From Pelobates cultripes (Eukaryota > Chordata > Amphibia > Anura > Pelobatidae), in contig OW240916.1 of the NCBI GenBank assembly GCA_933207985.1, positions 135,779,802 to 135,843,801 of the forward strand: a stretch of 64,000 bases of DNA, in the 5' to 3' direction. Below, piece after piece: positions 1 through 12,365 of the stretch. Within the stretch, counting starts at the first letter, position 1. Every line of letters starts with the position of its first letter. The notes beneath the pieces are model-generated. The model was given only the letters and a program-made list of their open reading frames with translations, made no database searches and had not been told where the DNA came from. The position numbers and the translations under genes are program-made.

Positions 1-1804
1 CACAGCGGTTGTGAGTTGAAATAAACTTAAGGTCGAAATAGATCGGAACCTACCTCAAAATTGTGAAATTCGCTGTGTGAGCTCTTAAGAAAGGCGCTGT
101 GTAAGCTCTGTAACGAACGTTGAGCGCATGCTATAGACTTTTATTTTAACTTGGATAACTTTAAAAAAAAATAAAAAAAATTGGGGGTACTTTATCTTTT
201 ATCTTGTAGACGTTAAGACAGGAAGATTTTTTTACACGCTGAGCTACTATCCAATACTGCTTTCTGAGATCAGAATAGGGGATGCCTCAAAGCAGCATTA
301 GCTCCTAAGTGGTTTGACAGGTGTATTTATCGGGATTTGAGCAATATGGGTTCTATGAGTCCTGCTTTGTATTATCAACTCTAAATATCTCTATACCACT
401 GAGGGCGGGCACAGACTAGTTCCTAAGCGGTCAGAGAGGTGGATTTATTGGGAATTGAGTGATAAAAGTGTTTTGCCTCCTGCTTTTTACCACTAACTCT
501 ATATATCTTTATACCATATCACTATTATACATATACCTTAATTGGGGTGTATATCTGTGTTAGTTTCCCAGCCCTACGTTAATAGGCTTGGGATACACTA
601 CAGCACATCGTCCCCAGGTATATAACCCTGACAATATTCATTTTTTATATAGGTATAAAATGATATAATTGCTTTGAATATATATCTTTTAACTGTTGTT
701 GTACATCCAAATATTTTCTGGGGTAATCTTTGTTTGATAGCTAGCTTTCAATTTTGAGGTAGGTTCCCATGTATTTCTTCTCTAATTTGTATATGGGTTT
801 ATGCCCCTTAGTTTACCCTATAACACGAACACGAACCCCCGAGGGGATATTTTTCTCCCTTACGGAGCTCGTCTTCTATAATAAACTAAGGGTCACTCGT
901 ATGCTTCCATGTTCAGATGCTCACAGATCTTATTGCTTTAGAAACTGAAATTGCTAATGCAGATATGTATCTTCCTTATGAGCAATATGGTGGCCAGTGG
1001 TGCCTGGAGTACATTTAGTCTGTGCCAAACCACAACCACATTGGTTAAAGTCCACTACAACAGACTTTAATGGTTAAGATGCTTAGAGTACAGTTTTAAG
1101 GTGCTCTGCCCCCCCACAAATGTGTTTATTCCATACAGATAATAGCTTTAAGAAATTATCACATTGACTGTGCAGTCAAAATATATTGTAACAAAAAGTA
1201 GAGCCTTTCTGCCAATTGACAAAAGGCAGAGTCTTGTCAATTCCCCCCATCCGTCACTTGTGACGACAGTGGGTAAAAAGACATTGTCTATGGAGGCTCC
1301 TGCGCTAGAGTGCGGCATTGACGTGGGCTTTGGAGGAATGAACTGCCAGGAGCTGGAAAAAGAAGATGCCATGGGACAGCATCAGGTAGACTGTGTCCAC
1401 TGCTCTGCAGAATATGTGGAAAGATCCCAGAGTCACTTTAACATGGACATTAAATAAAACAGTAGGAAATCAAGGATAATACAAAAAAAATTACAACAAT
1501 AGTGTAGTATGTACAATATGGTGAATAATTGCTAGTTCTCCAGCAATGACTTTATAATTCGCCATGCAGTATTGAGTTATGAAATTGTTATTTTCAGTTT
1601 GTCTGACACCTAATTCGATTGATGATTGAATCAAATCAGCTCTTGCATTAGCAATGTGAAATCACATTACTATGTGGTAGCAAAGCAGCAATTTTATTTA
1701 GGGTAACTTATCCAAAACTATGACTTCTGCAGAATTCTTTTTGTTATTACATTGTCACCTATTCTACCCTATTGTTGCTGTCAGATATTCTATAATAGTG
1801 GTTC
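1..1804. other. Upstream non-coding stretch with a degenerate tandem duplication
   Basis: No convincing gene is visible; the longest open frames (around 1150-1457) have no recognisable domain and overlap each other on both strands. A unit of about 100 bases beginning near 300 is repeated in diverged form beginning near 418: both contain a TTCCTAAG/CTCCTAAG-like start, a GGTG(T/G)ATTTAT block, a CCTGCTTT block and end in ATAC(C)A. The left end of the window is AT-rich with short poly(A/T) runs. Confidence 0.4.
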
Positions 1805-1840
1805 TTAAAGGGATACTCTAAGCACTAAAAAACGTACATA
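1805..1840 (+). mobile_element. Left-end relic of a TTAA/AGGG MITE
   Basis: TTAA at 1805-1808 is followed by AGGGATACTCTAAGCAC, the terminal sequence type of the TTAA-flanked MITEs found elsewhere in the window. The right end of this copy cannot be paired, and the sequence runs straight into a CA-rich minisatellite. Confidence 0.4.
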
Positions 1841-1879
1841 TGTTTGCAAACTTTGCTCAGTGTTCTTTCAGAAAAACAG

Positions 1880-2745
1880 TCCGCATTCACTTACGCACAC
1901 ACACCACACTCTACATTCACTATACACACACTACACTCTACATTCACTATACACACACTACACAAACACACACACTCTGCATTCATTATATACACACTAC
2001 ACAAACACTCACAGCATTCACTATACACTCTTCACAAACACCTTTACCTTTCAGGTAAGACGCAGGGAGGGGGAACAAAAAAAATAATTAAAATATTTAA
2101 AATAAAATAAAAAAGGCCCCCCATTTTACACAAATTACACACCTACAGAAACACACACACACTCTGCATTATATACACACTACACAAACACACTGCATTC
2201 ATTATATACACACTACACAAACACACACACACACTCTGCATTCATATACACACTACACAAACACACACACTCTGCATTCACTATACACACACACTACACA
2301 CACACTCTGCATTCACTACACACACACACACACACACTGCATTCACTACACACACACTACACACACTGCATTCACTATACACAAACTACACAAACACACA
2401 CACTCTGCATTCATTATATATAAACACTACACAAACACACACACAGACACACTCTGCATTCACTATACACTCACTGCATTCACTTTACGCACACACCGCA
2501 TTCACTTTACACACACCACACTCTACATTCACTATACACACACTACACTCTACATTCACTATACACACACTACACAAACACACACACTCTGCATTCATTA
2601 TATACACACTACACAAACACTCACAGCATTCACTATACACTCTACACAAACACACTCTGCATTCATTATATACACACTACACAAATACACTCTGCATCCA
2701 CTACACAAACACACACAGCTCCCCTGTCTAAACACACTGCCTCCA
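1880..2745. repeat. CA-rich minisatellite
   Basis: Irregular tandem units of roughly 30-45 bases, built from ACACACTCTGCATTCACTAT and TACACACACTACAC-like blocks, are repeated about twenty times with length variation. Open frames across it are Thr/His/Tyr-rich translation artefacts. It is followed directly by a hAT terminal relic, so it may be the tandem core of a non-autonomous hAT element. Confidence 0.85.
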
Positions 2746-2905
2746 CTACATGTGGCAGGTATATTTTGTGCATTTACCTTTTAGAAATAGTTTATTTTTT
2801 CAAAATGGTAAATGTACAGAATATCGTTAAGTTATCGGTTATCGACCTGAAAGTTCACGGATTATCGGTATCGGCTCTAAAAAATCTATATCGGTCGATC
2901 CCTAA
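2746..2905. mobile_element. Right-terminal relic of a hAT-like element
   Basis: The segment ends in TCGGTCGATCCCTA, the inverse of a TAGGGATCGACCGA terminus seen in many vertebrate hAT MITEs (recognised from memory). It contains paired TATCGGTTATCG/ATTATCGGTATCGG blocks. The matching left terminus is not found, so its extent to the left is uncertain. Confidence 0.5.
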
Positions 2906-3375
2906 TAGATCATGTCTCTAAAGTCTCACAGCTCAATTCACTGTGATTTTGGAGTTAAATCACTTTTGTTTCTGTTTATGCCCCCCTAGCCACAGCTCTC
3001 CTGGTTGTGACTAACACAGTCTGCATGGAAAAAATGGTTTCATTTTCAATCACTCCTTACCTTGCTTTAGACATTTTTATCTCCTGCTCTGTAAATTTAA
3101 CTTTAATCATACACAGGAGGTTCCTGCAAGGTCTAGCAAGCTAGTTAAAGAGCAGGAGATAAGAAACTCAAAATGTGCAATAAAGGAAGTGTACACATTA
3201 GATCTCACTTTACAGGAAGTGTTTAGGAAGGCTGTGGAAGTCGCATACAGAAAGGCGTGACTAGGGCCATGTGAACAAAGTGATGTATCTTCTAAATTGC
3301 AGAGTTGAGAATTGATATGGACATGATCTTTACACCAAAACTGCTTCATTATTTGTTGGTGACTGTAGTGTCCCT
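2906..3375. mobile_element. TTAA MITE copy, left end lost
   Basis: The right end TAGTGTCCCT followed by TTAA (3376-3379) is the standard terminus. The body matches the MITE at 61803-62344: both share AGGAGATAA-type hairpin blocks, ACTTCCTGTAAAG-like segments and an ACTGCTTCATTA block before the end. The left about 100 bases appear to have been separated by the hAT-like insertion next to it. Confidence 0.6.
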
Positions 3376-3379
3376 TTAA

Positions 3380-5110
3380 TAATGTGTTGAAATCTGTCAT
3401 TATCACTTTGTTGTTGCCGCTAGTTTACTAACCCTGACATTTTAGTCAATGTCGCATTCATACAGATTGGCTGTTTATGAAGAACACATTTGATATAAAG
3501 TTCTAAAAGTGCAGCAATCTCCATGGAAACTAAAAGACTGTTTCCGCCAGCCGCTCCACTTTTATAATTGCTCATTATTCATAACCCACTTTAAATGCAC
3601 TGTACTGGAACTTGTAAACTTATACTGTCACCTTTTTAACTTTTTAGTATACCGCAAATATATCAAGGAAAAGCGCTCCACTTTAAAATGTGTAGTGATT
3701 AAAGGAATGCTCACTGGTGTTTCTATCTGTTTTTTAGGGTATTTATCACAAATCAAATTCAGCACTTTGCCTTTTTTTCATTTTTTGTCAACCAAAATAC
3801 TGTAGCTAATTGTGACATACACTACTTCTGCTTTCGAGGGCCACAATGAACAGGACAGAGCTTAAAAATATGAATAATTAGAAAACTATATGGATTGAAA
3901 CAGGAAACATCAAGGGCCCTCCCCATTTATCAAGGAGACCCCTAAGTATACTCCTCATTTTTTCCCACCAGAGGCAGCAGAGTGACGGTTATTGCAGGAC
4001 ACATTTTATTTTAACTTTCACATTGATGCCCTTGGGTTACATTTAAAGTGAGGGGAAGGGCACCATGTCAGTATTTACATGTCAGTTGCCTGTATGCACA
4101 GAATCCTAAGATGACCCCTCCCGCCCCCACACCAAAAATAAATGAATGAAGGACAGATAAAGTAAGTTTAATGAAAATATTTACGAACATTTAAAAAAAA
4201 AAAAGACCCAGAGGTCCTTCAGATACTATGCCAAAAGTATGTTGTAACTTTTGTTCCACTTTAAACTTAAACTTAAACATTTCACTGTTAAAATCCTGTG
4301 AGTGGGGGGGGGGTGGCGCAGCTCCCATCCTTTAGCAAGATCTCCCGGGTGTAACCTCGATACCTGAGCAGTCTTGACGAACTTGGAGATACAATTTTTG
4401 TGCGGTTTAGGTGACAGAGACCAGTGGTAGATATCAGCAGCCTATGTGCGACTGAGCTAGGGAGAGGCGGCTGCTCTCCCCGCTCGTAAGTGACACAAGT
4501 GAACATACCTCACTCCAACCCCACCCCACCATCACTGGACCAGTGGGGGTTATTCTGGTCCCCACTGGAGCAATAAGCGCTATACTTCTGAACACGCAAG
4601 ATTGCTCCCATACGCTGAGAAGCCGTGACAGCACTACTTAAAATGGTGAAGGCAAACACTCTTGGGCCGCAAAGCCTGTCGCTCCACTGCTCTGACAAGC
4701 GGGCCTTTGTTGATCTAATTCTAGCAAGGCTAGATGCCATATTCGAACACTTTTGGGGTCTCATCAACTCTGCCGCTCATGGGGATTGGCTGAAATGGGC
4801 AGAGGGCCTGCTACAACTGGGTACCAGCTGCCATGTTTTGTGGCCCCGCCCCGCAAACTGCGGGGGCCTCACGTTCAAGGGGCCTGTCGGGGGGGGCCAA
4901 TGCTGTTAGGGCCAACCGATAGGTATGGATTTAACAGCGCGACCAGGCCCCCTGTGATGAGATCACTGCTGGGAGAAAGTGACTGCCCCGGTCACTCCTC
5001 CCAGCTATCAGAGAGCCGCGCGGAAGGAAGGAGAGGGAGTCAGAGTGGGAACCTGAGCCACCACTGAACCCCAGAGAAAGTCACCCTCCTACACGTAAAA
5101 GGTAGGAAAC
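3380..5110. other. Non-coding stretch, unassigned repeats
   Basis: No supported gene. From about 4300 to 5100 the sequence is GC-richer than its surroundings, with overlapping short frames on both strands and no recognisable domain. This block looks repeat-derived and leads into the TG minisatellite and a hAT-like terminus at 5632, so it may be the left part of that element. Confidence 0.35.
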
Positions 5111-5525
5111 AGGAGGGTGACTAAAACATTTTGTATATATGTGTGTGTGTTTGTTTGTATGTATGTGTCCGTGTGTGTGTGTGTGTGTGTGTATGTGTCT
5201 GTGTGTGTGTGTCTGTCTGAATGTGTGTTTGTGTCTTTCTATCTGTATGTGTCTGTGTTTGTGTGTGTGTGTGTCTGTATGTATGTATATGTGCCTGTCT
5301 GTTTGTATGTATGTATGTGTGTCTGTCTGTATGTGCCGTTGTATGTATGTGTGTGTCTGTCTCTGTGTGTGTGTCTGTATATGTGTGTCTCTGTCTGTGT
5401 GTATGTATGTGTGTATGTGTCTGCATGTATCTGTCTGTCTGTATGTGTCTATGTGTGTGTGTCTCTATGTATGTATGTATGTGTCTCTGTATGTATATGT
5501 GTCTGTATGTATATGTGTGTCTGTC
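5111..5525. repeat. TG-rich minisatellite/microsatellite
   Basis: About 400 bases of GTGTGT, TGTCTG and TATGTATG blocks in irregular tandem. All frames are open on both strands simply because of the repeat composition, producing Cys/Val-rich or Thr/His-rich artefact peptides. Confidence 0.9.
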
Positions 5526-5635
5526 GGGGGTGGTAGTGAGATGGAGGGGAGAGGGAGGGGAGGGGGCCCCATGGATCAGTTTCGCACCGAGGCCCCTTGG
5601 ATTGTGTGTACGCCACTGGTCTACTACCTGTATTC
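5526..5635. mobile_element. Probable right end of a hAT-like element
   Basis: GTGTGTACGCCACTG near 5620-5634 is the inverse of a CAGTGGCGTACAC terminus typical of hAT elements. No matching left terminus or 8-bp target duplication could be paired, so the element is probably truncated. Its TG-rich interior resembles that of the verified hAT element at 29755-30777. Confidence 0.4.
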
Positions 5636-6761
5636 CAGCCGAACAAATGCAGCTGCTATATGCACTAGGCAATGTGATTTCTCTAACTGCTTTATTTTTT
5701 CTCTTTATATTATTTCTAGTGCAGTGAGCTAGATTATTTATAAATCCAGTGGTCCATCCTCCTACTAGTAATACCAGACAACCTGTTACATCCTTGTTTA
5801 TATGAATCCTAGTAGGTAGTACTCAGCATGTTTAAGCCTGTTTGTCTGTAGTCTCTCTGGATTGGCTTGCCCTCCCATTATACAATTCAATGGCATAGCA
5901 TCTTTAACTCACACTGAGTGTATGCCCCTTCTCCAGTTACATCCACCTATGTTTTGTCTACTAGCTAGTTGGGCCTATGTTATTGTTTATTACGTTACAA
6001 AATTGTGCCGGAATTTTGACTGCCACAAGCTGTACATGTATGTAATTGTGTATGCTTGTTTACCTTAATATTGCTGTTGTGGCATTACAAGGCTGCACGT
6101 TATTTGGTGCACAGCAAAAATAAAGAATGACCCCCCCCAAAAAAAAATATATCCTGTGAGTGCACTTGGATTATTTTTCACGTTGATATATACATAGATA
6201 CACCCAGGCAAATTACTATACAGAAAATTTAGGTTCAATGGAGAGACTGCTATTTTGCATGCAGGGTTAAAGATAATGTTGGAAGTGGTCAGGGTAAAGG
6301 GGTGTTTAATGTTTGAAAGGAGATAACATCAGAGGTAGTTTACGTAGTGTGTTTAGTGGTTAAATTACTTAAAGCTTGAGAGGGGTTATAATTGTGGTTA
6401 AAATTGGGATTTTTTGTTTTTAAGAGGAGTTAAACCTAGTATTAACCCAGGATTAACCCCTTAATTCCACACGACAGCCTATGTCATCATGCAGTGTATG
6501 GCTTTAATTCCCAATGACGGCATGACAATCATGCATTTAAGGTACCATAGGGTCCTCTCTATCAGCTCACAGGATCTCTGGTGAACAATTGTGATCAGCT
6601 GGAGTTATTATCTCTGAATCTTGTATGATTCAAACCAGTAGATCTGACAGAGGTTGGTGATGAAATTGTTGAATGGAATTCAATTATTGTAGCAGTTTTG
6701 TATTCTGTGACTACTATTGAAGTTGTAATCTCAGCATACCATATATTTCAAAGGTTTAGCT
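5636..6761. other. Non-coding stretch
   Basis: No gene is supported. A TTAACCCCTTAA motif near 6451 is a partial terminus of the CCCCTTAAGG repeat family described at 28201-28272. Confidence 0.4.
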
Positions 6762-7147
6762 TTAAAAGGATACTGTAAGCACTGTACCTACTTCATCTTA
6801 TTAAAGTGGCTGCAATATCTGGAACTCCTTGGTGCTGTCCTTCGATTCAGTGTTAAACCATTTTAAATTTTTTAATGCTAAATTAAAGTTCCTAGCAGTG
6901 CATCTATTCTGTGCTACTCGGGGTACTGAGGAAGCATAAGCCTGAGCAGCAATGGGCAACTATGTTTGGCTGATACGATATGGCTATAAGAAAGTGTGTA
7001 ATCTCTGCCGTAGCTACACCTCAACTAGGGGTAGGGTTTTGGGTGTCCAGGAACCCTCATTTCATGGTAAATTGCTCAAGAACAGTTTAACACTGAATAC
7101 TGAGACCGCACTAGAGGACTCCAGGCACCATAACCAATTCAATGAGA
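6762..7147 (+). mobile_element. Left-end relic of a TTAA MITE
   Basis: TTAA at 6762-6765 is followed by AAGGATACTGTAAGCACTG, a diverged copy of the AGGG(A)TACTCTAAGCAC terminus. The right terminus is not recognisable; the neighbouring MITE starts at 7152. Confidence 0.4.
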
Positions 7148-7151
7148 TTAA

Positions 7152-7545
7152 AGGGACACTATAGTCACCAGTACAACTACATGTATTCCTGTCCCTATAG
7201 TGTTAACACAACCATCTAGCCCCCCTGGGCCCCTCATGCCTCCATAAATATAGTAAAAATCTTACTGTATTCAAGTCAGAAGCTGTAAATCTGCATGCTG
7301 TTAAACTCAGGAAAAACAAGCAGTCTGCTGACATGTGATAGCCTGATCCAATCACAGTGCTTCCCCATAGGATTGGCTGAGACTGACAAGGAGGCAGATC
7401 AGGGGCAGAGCCAGCATGATTCAAACACAGCCCTGGCCAATCAACATCTCCTCATAGAGATTAATTGAATCAATGAATCTCTATGAGGAAAGTTCAGTGT
7501 CTGCATGCAGTGGGAGGAGATACTGAATCACAGGATGCTCGTGCA
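7152..7545 (+). mobile_element. TTAA MITE (T2-like), right-truncated
   Basis: TTAA (7148-7151) then AGGGACACTATAG. The body (CCTCATGCCTCCATAAATATAG, GCAGTCTGCTGACAT, CCTCATAGAGAT and following blocks) is nearly the same as the complete MITEs at 50563-51145 and 56468-57037, but the last about 150 bases and right terminus are missing. Confidence 0.7.
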
Positions 7546-7919
7546 CAGCAGATCTGAGTGGATGGAGGCATATTATTCTCAAAATAAAGAGTATTTTAAA
7601 GAAAAAGAAGAAAACCAAAAGAAAAAACAAACAAACAAAAATAAAATTACCCAAACCTACTTTACCGATCACCATAACAAAGGAGGAAAAAAAGGGCGGT
7701 GGGGGTCCTGTTCCCTAATGTTCCCCACCTCTCCCACGTAGGTCCTCCAAACCCAAATCTGTACTCTATCTACAGTCACTCCGGGACAAGAGGAGCAAAT
7801 AACCCAACAACCCAAACTTGCCTTCTATCAGTCTTTTAGTAGCACTTGTTATATAAAAATTAATACAAAACTGGAGAGAAAAAAATATATTTTTCCCCCA
7901 TTTCTTAAAATATATATAT
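7546..7919. other. AT-rich spacer next to LINE
   Basis: A-rich then T-rich sequence without a recognisable gene. It adjoins the poly(A) side of the antisense LINE that begins at about 7920. Confidence 0.4.
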
Positions 7920-8424
7920 TTTTTGACAATCTTTATTTTCCTTTTTATCATTTTGTCACAGAAATGTGTCGATACGGTGAAACATCAGTTGTAACATCAT
8001 ATTTCTGAATAGCATAACAACATTCGTAGCCTTTATACTAACATTCTCAAATCAGACTTCTCCATCAATATTTCAATAGTTTCCTTCACATGCATTAGGT
8101 AGTGTAACTTATGATCAGGTTTCAAGGCTCCTAGCTCCTCTTGCATTCAGTGCGCAGTTTGTTGCACTTATGATGTGCACTCTACGTTTAGGGTGAGAAC
8201 CGGTATCTGGTCTAGTAGCTGTAGGGGGTATTTAAGGTGTCCGTCCTGGAGTACTCCAGGTATCGGTGGTTTGTGTAGTTTGTTCTAGCGGGTGTTATGT
8301 CTTCCTGATGTCTGTTGTGGTCGGGGGTGTGAAAACTGTCCGTAGTCTGTGTGTGGTTAATGGGTAGGGCGTGTCTGTGCTTATGAGGGGTAAGGCAGTT
8401 ATCGTGGTGTTCTGTGAGTTTCAG

Positions 8425-9264
8425 CTATATTGGCTCGGGGGTTACAGTTCCATCTGCCACGTATGTGGTCCATGGGTACCAGGTCAATGCACACCGCTCC
8501 GATTTCCCGTGGAGGTCGGCCGTCAGGGTCTCCATTGAGTATATGTCCTCTACCACTGACATCCATTGCCCCAAGGTGGGCGCTCTTGGCTGTTTCCACA
8601 TCCTCGGGATAAGGGATTTGGCGGCATTGAGTAGCGGCAGTTCCAGGGATTTTTTGTATGCTGTCAGTGGGCTTCGGGTGTGGTGCAAAAGCATCGTTAG
8701 GGGTGCCAGGGGGATATCGGTGCCTGTAATTTTGTTGATCTTTCCTCTAATTTGTTCCCAGAAAGGGGCAATTACTGGGCATGACCACCACATGTGGAGA
8801 TACGTGCCAGGTTGTGTGCCACATCGCCAGCACATGCCTGACGTGGTACCGGGCATGCGGTGCAGTGTGTCGGGCGTTCTATACCAGCGCGTTAGCACTT
8901 TATAGTTTAATTCCTGATATTTTGAGCTGATAGAGCATTTGTGCGTGAGGGTATAAATCTTGTCCCATTCGTGCGCAGTGAGTGTCTCTCCCGCATCCCT
9001 CTCCCAGTGGTCCTTGAACCTAAGCTCCACGTCCCTGTTCGTCTGAGTCGTGAGTAGGGTGTACAGGGTTGAAATTCCCCTGGTGATGTGTGTGCGTTGC
9101 ACACATAGGGTTTCAAAGTCAGTTAAGGGTCTGTGTAGGTGCCCCTTACCCGACAGGGCTGAGTAGTAAGATTTTATTTGGCGGTATCTAAACTGTTCAA
9201 GGAATGTAGGTGTTCTGTCGGGCATAGTTCTCCGATAGTTTTTAGGCCGTTGGAGCTGAGCCAT
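8425..9264 (-). pseudogene. LINE ORF2, C-terminal part (third frame)
   Basis: This frame continues the reverse transcriptase polypeptide after a frameshift at about 9226: in the upstream frame the protein reads KTIGEL and then goes out of register, while MPDRTPTFLEQFRYRQIKSY continues here. It carries the C-terminal region of L1-type ORF2, with a Cys/His cluster (CWRCGTQPGTYLHMWWSC) typical of the zinc-knuckle-like end of these proteins. It ends in a normal stop near 8425, so the C-terminus is probably complete. It was translated only as part of ORF2, not as a separate protein. Confidence 0.85.
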
Positions 9265-11423
9265 TGGTGTATATATGACCAGTCCGTCGGTTGGAGTCCG
9301 GCTAGGTCACCTCGAGTCAGTGAATCTGCCAAGTCCGGGTTATGTGTGAGGGGGATCAGGGGGCTGGGCGAAGTGGTGAGTTGTAGACGGTATCGGGTTG
9401 CCATCCAGACCCTCAGGGTGGCGTCTATTAAGGGGTTTTTAGTTTGTAGATCTGCATGCGTAGCAGTGTGTAGCCATAATGTGGGGGGTATGTGCCCTCC
9501 CGACTGTTCCAATTCCAGCGTGACCCATTGTTTTGTGGGATGCTGTGCGTGCCAGTCTGTGAGCCTGTGTAAATGTGCGGCCCGGTAGTATGTCTCAATT
9601 GAGGGCAGGCCGGTACCCCCCAACGGTTTTGGCAGTTCCAATGTCGTTCTCTTGATGCGTGTTGGGCGCGAATTCCAAACGAATCTGCGGATGGCGGTCG
9701 ACAGGGAGCTAAAGAACGCCCTGGGGACCGCGATCGGCACCGTCTGGAATAAATAGAGCAGTCTGGGTAGTAGGTTCATTTTGACTGCGTTAATGCGTCC
9801 AAACCAAGATATATATTGTGGGGCCCATTTTCTCATGTCTGCCTGGATCTTTTGTAGCAGCGGGTGGTAGTTTTGGTAGTACAGTTGGGTCATGTCTTTT
9901 GGTAGCCATATACCCAGGTATTTCAATTTAGTGGGGCACCATTTGAAGCGGAATTGGGTGTGTAGCGTCGTTGAGGAGTCCTGGGGGCTTGGAAGGTGAA
10001 GGGCTTCTGACTTATCTGTGTTGAGCTTAAGGTTAGATATCAAGCCAAACCTTCGGAATGCGGCCAGAAGATTAGGAAGTGATATCCGCGGAAGGGTGAG
10101 GAAAAACAACATGTCATCCGCGTATGCCGCAACTCGATATTCTCGCCGGCCGACGGTGAATCCCGTGATACCCCCATCTCGTCGGACCGCCCCCAGGAAG
10201 GGTTCCAGGTAGAGGGCAAACAGGAGGGGGGACAGCGGGCAGCCCTGGCGGGTTCCATTTCGAATGGGAAAGGGGGTGGACAGAGCACCATTCACCCGAA
10301 TCCGTGCCGTCGGGCTCGTGTACAGGGAAAGGACCCATGATCGCATGCGTGGGCCGAATCCCATGTGTGTGAGTGTTTCCTCCAAGTACAGCCAGTCCAC
10401 CCGGTCGAAGGCCTTCTCGGCATCTGTCGAGAGGAGGAGTAGCTCCCGGTGTTGCGACCTTGCTACTTGCAGTATGTTTAGGGCTTTGATGGTGTTATCT
10501 CTTCCCTCCCTCTCTGGGATGAACCCGACCTGGTCCGAGTGCACTAGGTGTGGTAGGTGCTTCGCGATTCGCAGGGCTAGTGTCTTGGCGAACAGTTTGA
10601 GGTCTGCATTGAGCAGGGATATGGGGCGGTAGCTAGCGCAATTCGCTGGGTCTTTACCTTCTTTGGGTATCACCGTGACTATGGCCGCTAGTGTGTCAGT
10701 GGGAAACCGTTCCCCGTCTTGAAGTGAGCTAAGACCTCGTAGGAGGTTCGGCAATAATACATCGCGGAATGTACGCAAGTATGCCAGCGGAAGGCCATCT
10801 GGGCCAGGCGCCCTGTGGGATTTGGAGATTTTTAATGCTGCGGCTAACTCTTCTATCGTGAGGGGTCGTTCTAGTTCCTCTATCATTTCTGGGGTCAATT
10901 GTCTTTCTACATTTTGGTCTAAGTACTCCGTTATTTGGCCCCGGCGTTGGGCCTGTGTGGTGACCGTCGTGGGCTGGGGGATATTATATAAGTCGGTGTA
11001 GTAGTCCACAAAAGCACGTTGGATTCCGTCGGGTAGACTTGTTACAGTCTTGTCTCTATTGTTAATTTTGTGTATGTGGTTCGCCCTTCTCCTGTCTTGA
11101 AGCTGGCGGGCTAAAAGCCTACCGCTCTTGTTGGAGTACTCGAAGAAGTGCCGAGCCGACTTTCTAAGGGTGCGCAAAAGGCCCTTGGCTAGTATGTCCC
11201 GTCTCTGCCTCCTAAGCTCCGTCAGTCGGTGGTACTCGTTTTCCCCCTGATTTTGTTTGTGTGCCTGCTCTAGTGTGGTGATTTGTGCGTTTAGGGTGGA
11301 CAATTGTTGTGTGCGTTCTTTTTTACGCTGTGAGCATATTTTGATATAGTGGCCTCTAATGACACATTTATGTGCCTCCCAGATTGTTAGGGGGGGGGGT
11401 GTCTGGCGTGTTGTTAGTGTCAA
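9174..11423 (-). pseudogene. LINE ORF2, reverse transcriptase part
   Basis: An open frame of 749 residues holds the reverse transcriptase of the L1/Tx1-like LINE, which copies element RNA into DNA at a nicked target. Visible motifs are SYRPISLLN (about residues 264-272), STDAEKAFDRVD (332-343, first catalytic Asp), TRQGCPLSPLLFALY (391-405) and the catalytic AYADDM (433-438). All catalytic aspartates are present. The frame is severed from the endonuclease at a run of ten C (minus strand; 11391-11400) and from the C-terminus at about 9226. The frameshift in a homopolymer could be a real mutation or a sequencing error. Confidence 0.93.
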
Positions 11424-11486
11424 AGTATTGTGTCAGTGCTTGCCTGGCTTGTTCCTTGTCCACTAGGTCAAGTAGTAAGTTTTCGT

Positions 11487-12365
11487 TCAACTTCCATTGC
11501 CGCTCTGCAGGTTTATGTAGGGGGGATTGGATTTGTACTGTAATGGGGGCGTGGTCAGAGTCTGCGATATGCCTATGCTAGCTCGTTGGAGTAGTGTTAG
11601 GGCCTCTTGCGCCATTAGGATGTAGTCTATTCGGCTGTAGCGTCGATGTACAGCCGAGTAGAAGGTGTAGTCTCTGCCCTCGGGGTTAGCCACTCTCCAG
11701 CAGTCAGCTAAGCCACACCGGGCTAAGGCCCTCCCTGTTGAGCGTATGCAGTGACCTGGTATCGAAGTTTCTCCCCTAGATGTATCCAACCTAGAGTCAA
11801 GGGGAATGTTGAGGTCTCCTGCCACTATCAGAAGGCCTTCTCTGAATTTGTTTAGTAGGGCTAGCGTTTTAGTTAGGAAGACGTGTTGACGTCGATTAGG
11901 GGAGTACAGGCAGGCAAATGTGTAGGTGGACTGTGCTATCGTGCCTTTGATAAATACGTATCTACCCCCGGGGTCTGACTTCTGCTCCGTGCAAACGAAT
12001 GGGACTGTACTGGAGAGTAGGATTGCTACTCCGGCCTTCTTCCCGTCCGGGTGATTAGCATAGAATCCTGTGGGGTAACGCCCGTTTCTCACGGTTGGCG
12101 CCTCTGTACCCTGAAAATGTGTTTCCTGTAAGAACGCCACTGAGGCGCGCTCTGCCCACAGTGTGCGAAGTAGTTGGGACCTTTTTTCGGGAATGTTTAA
12201 GCCTCTTACATTGTTAGACCATAGGGTCAGTGGTGTCGGCTTGTAGTTAGAGCCCATCTCTATCAGCGTTTGTTGTGAGGCGTGTGTGGGTATGTGTGCG
12301 TCAGTGGTTGATGGGTATAGGGGTAAGGTCTGTCCGGTGTCTGGGGAGGGTGATAGTCTGTCCAA
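11487..12365 (-). pseudogene. LINE ORF2, AP endonuclease part
   Basis: This frame encodes the apurinic/apyrimidinic-type endonuclease that nicks target DNA. Motifs in order: WSNNVRGLN (Asn), FLQETH (catalytic Glu), YSPN, VAGDLNIP (Asp-Leu-Asn), DYTFYS and SRIDYIL. The last essential SDH motif lies just past a frameshift at about 11575: the out-of-frame continuation reads ADSDHAPI. The chosen start is the first Met of the frame; the true ORF2 start may be the Met near the GSNYKPTPLTLWS stretch. All motif residues are conserved, so the break is recent or technical. Confidence 0.9.

Noticed and set aside
1840..2110. Open frames over the CA minisatellite
   Set aside because: Repeat artefact, overlapping frames with the same composition.
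4510..5067. Several overlapping frames in a GC-richer block
   Set aside because: Both-strand overlap without motifs; the block looks like part of a repeat leading into the TG tract.
5117..5732. Long open frames of Cys/Val- and Thr/His-rich peptides
   Set aside because: They exist in all frames because the DNA is a TG/CA tandem repeat; no codon structure or domain.
8414..8905. 163-residue + strand frame
   Set aside because: Antisense shadow of the LINE ORF2, which has real domain motifs on the other strand.
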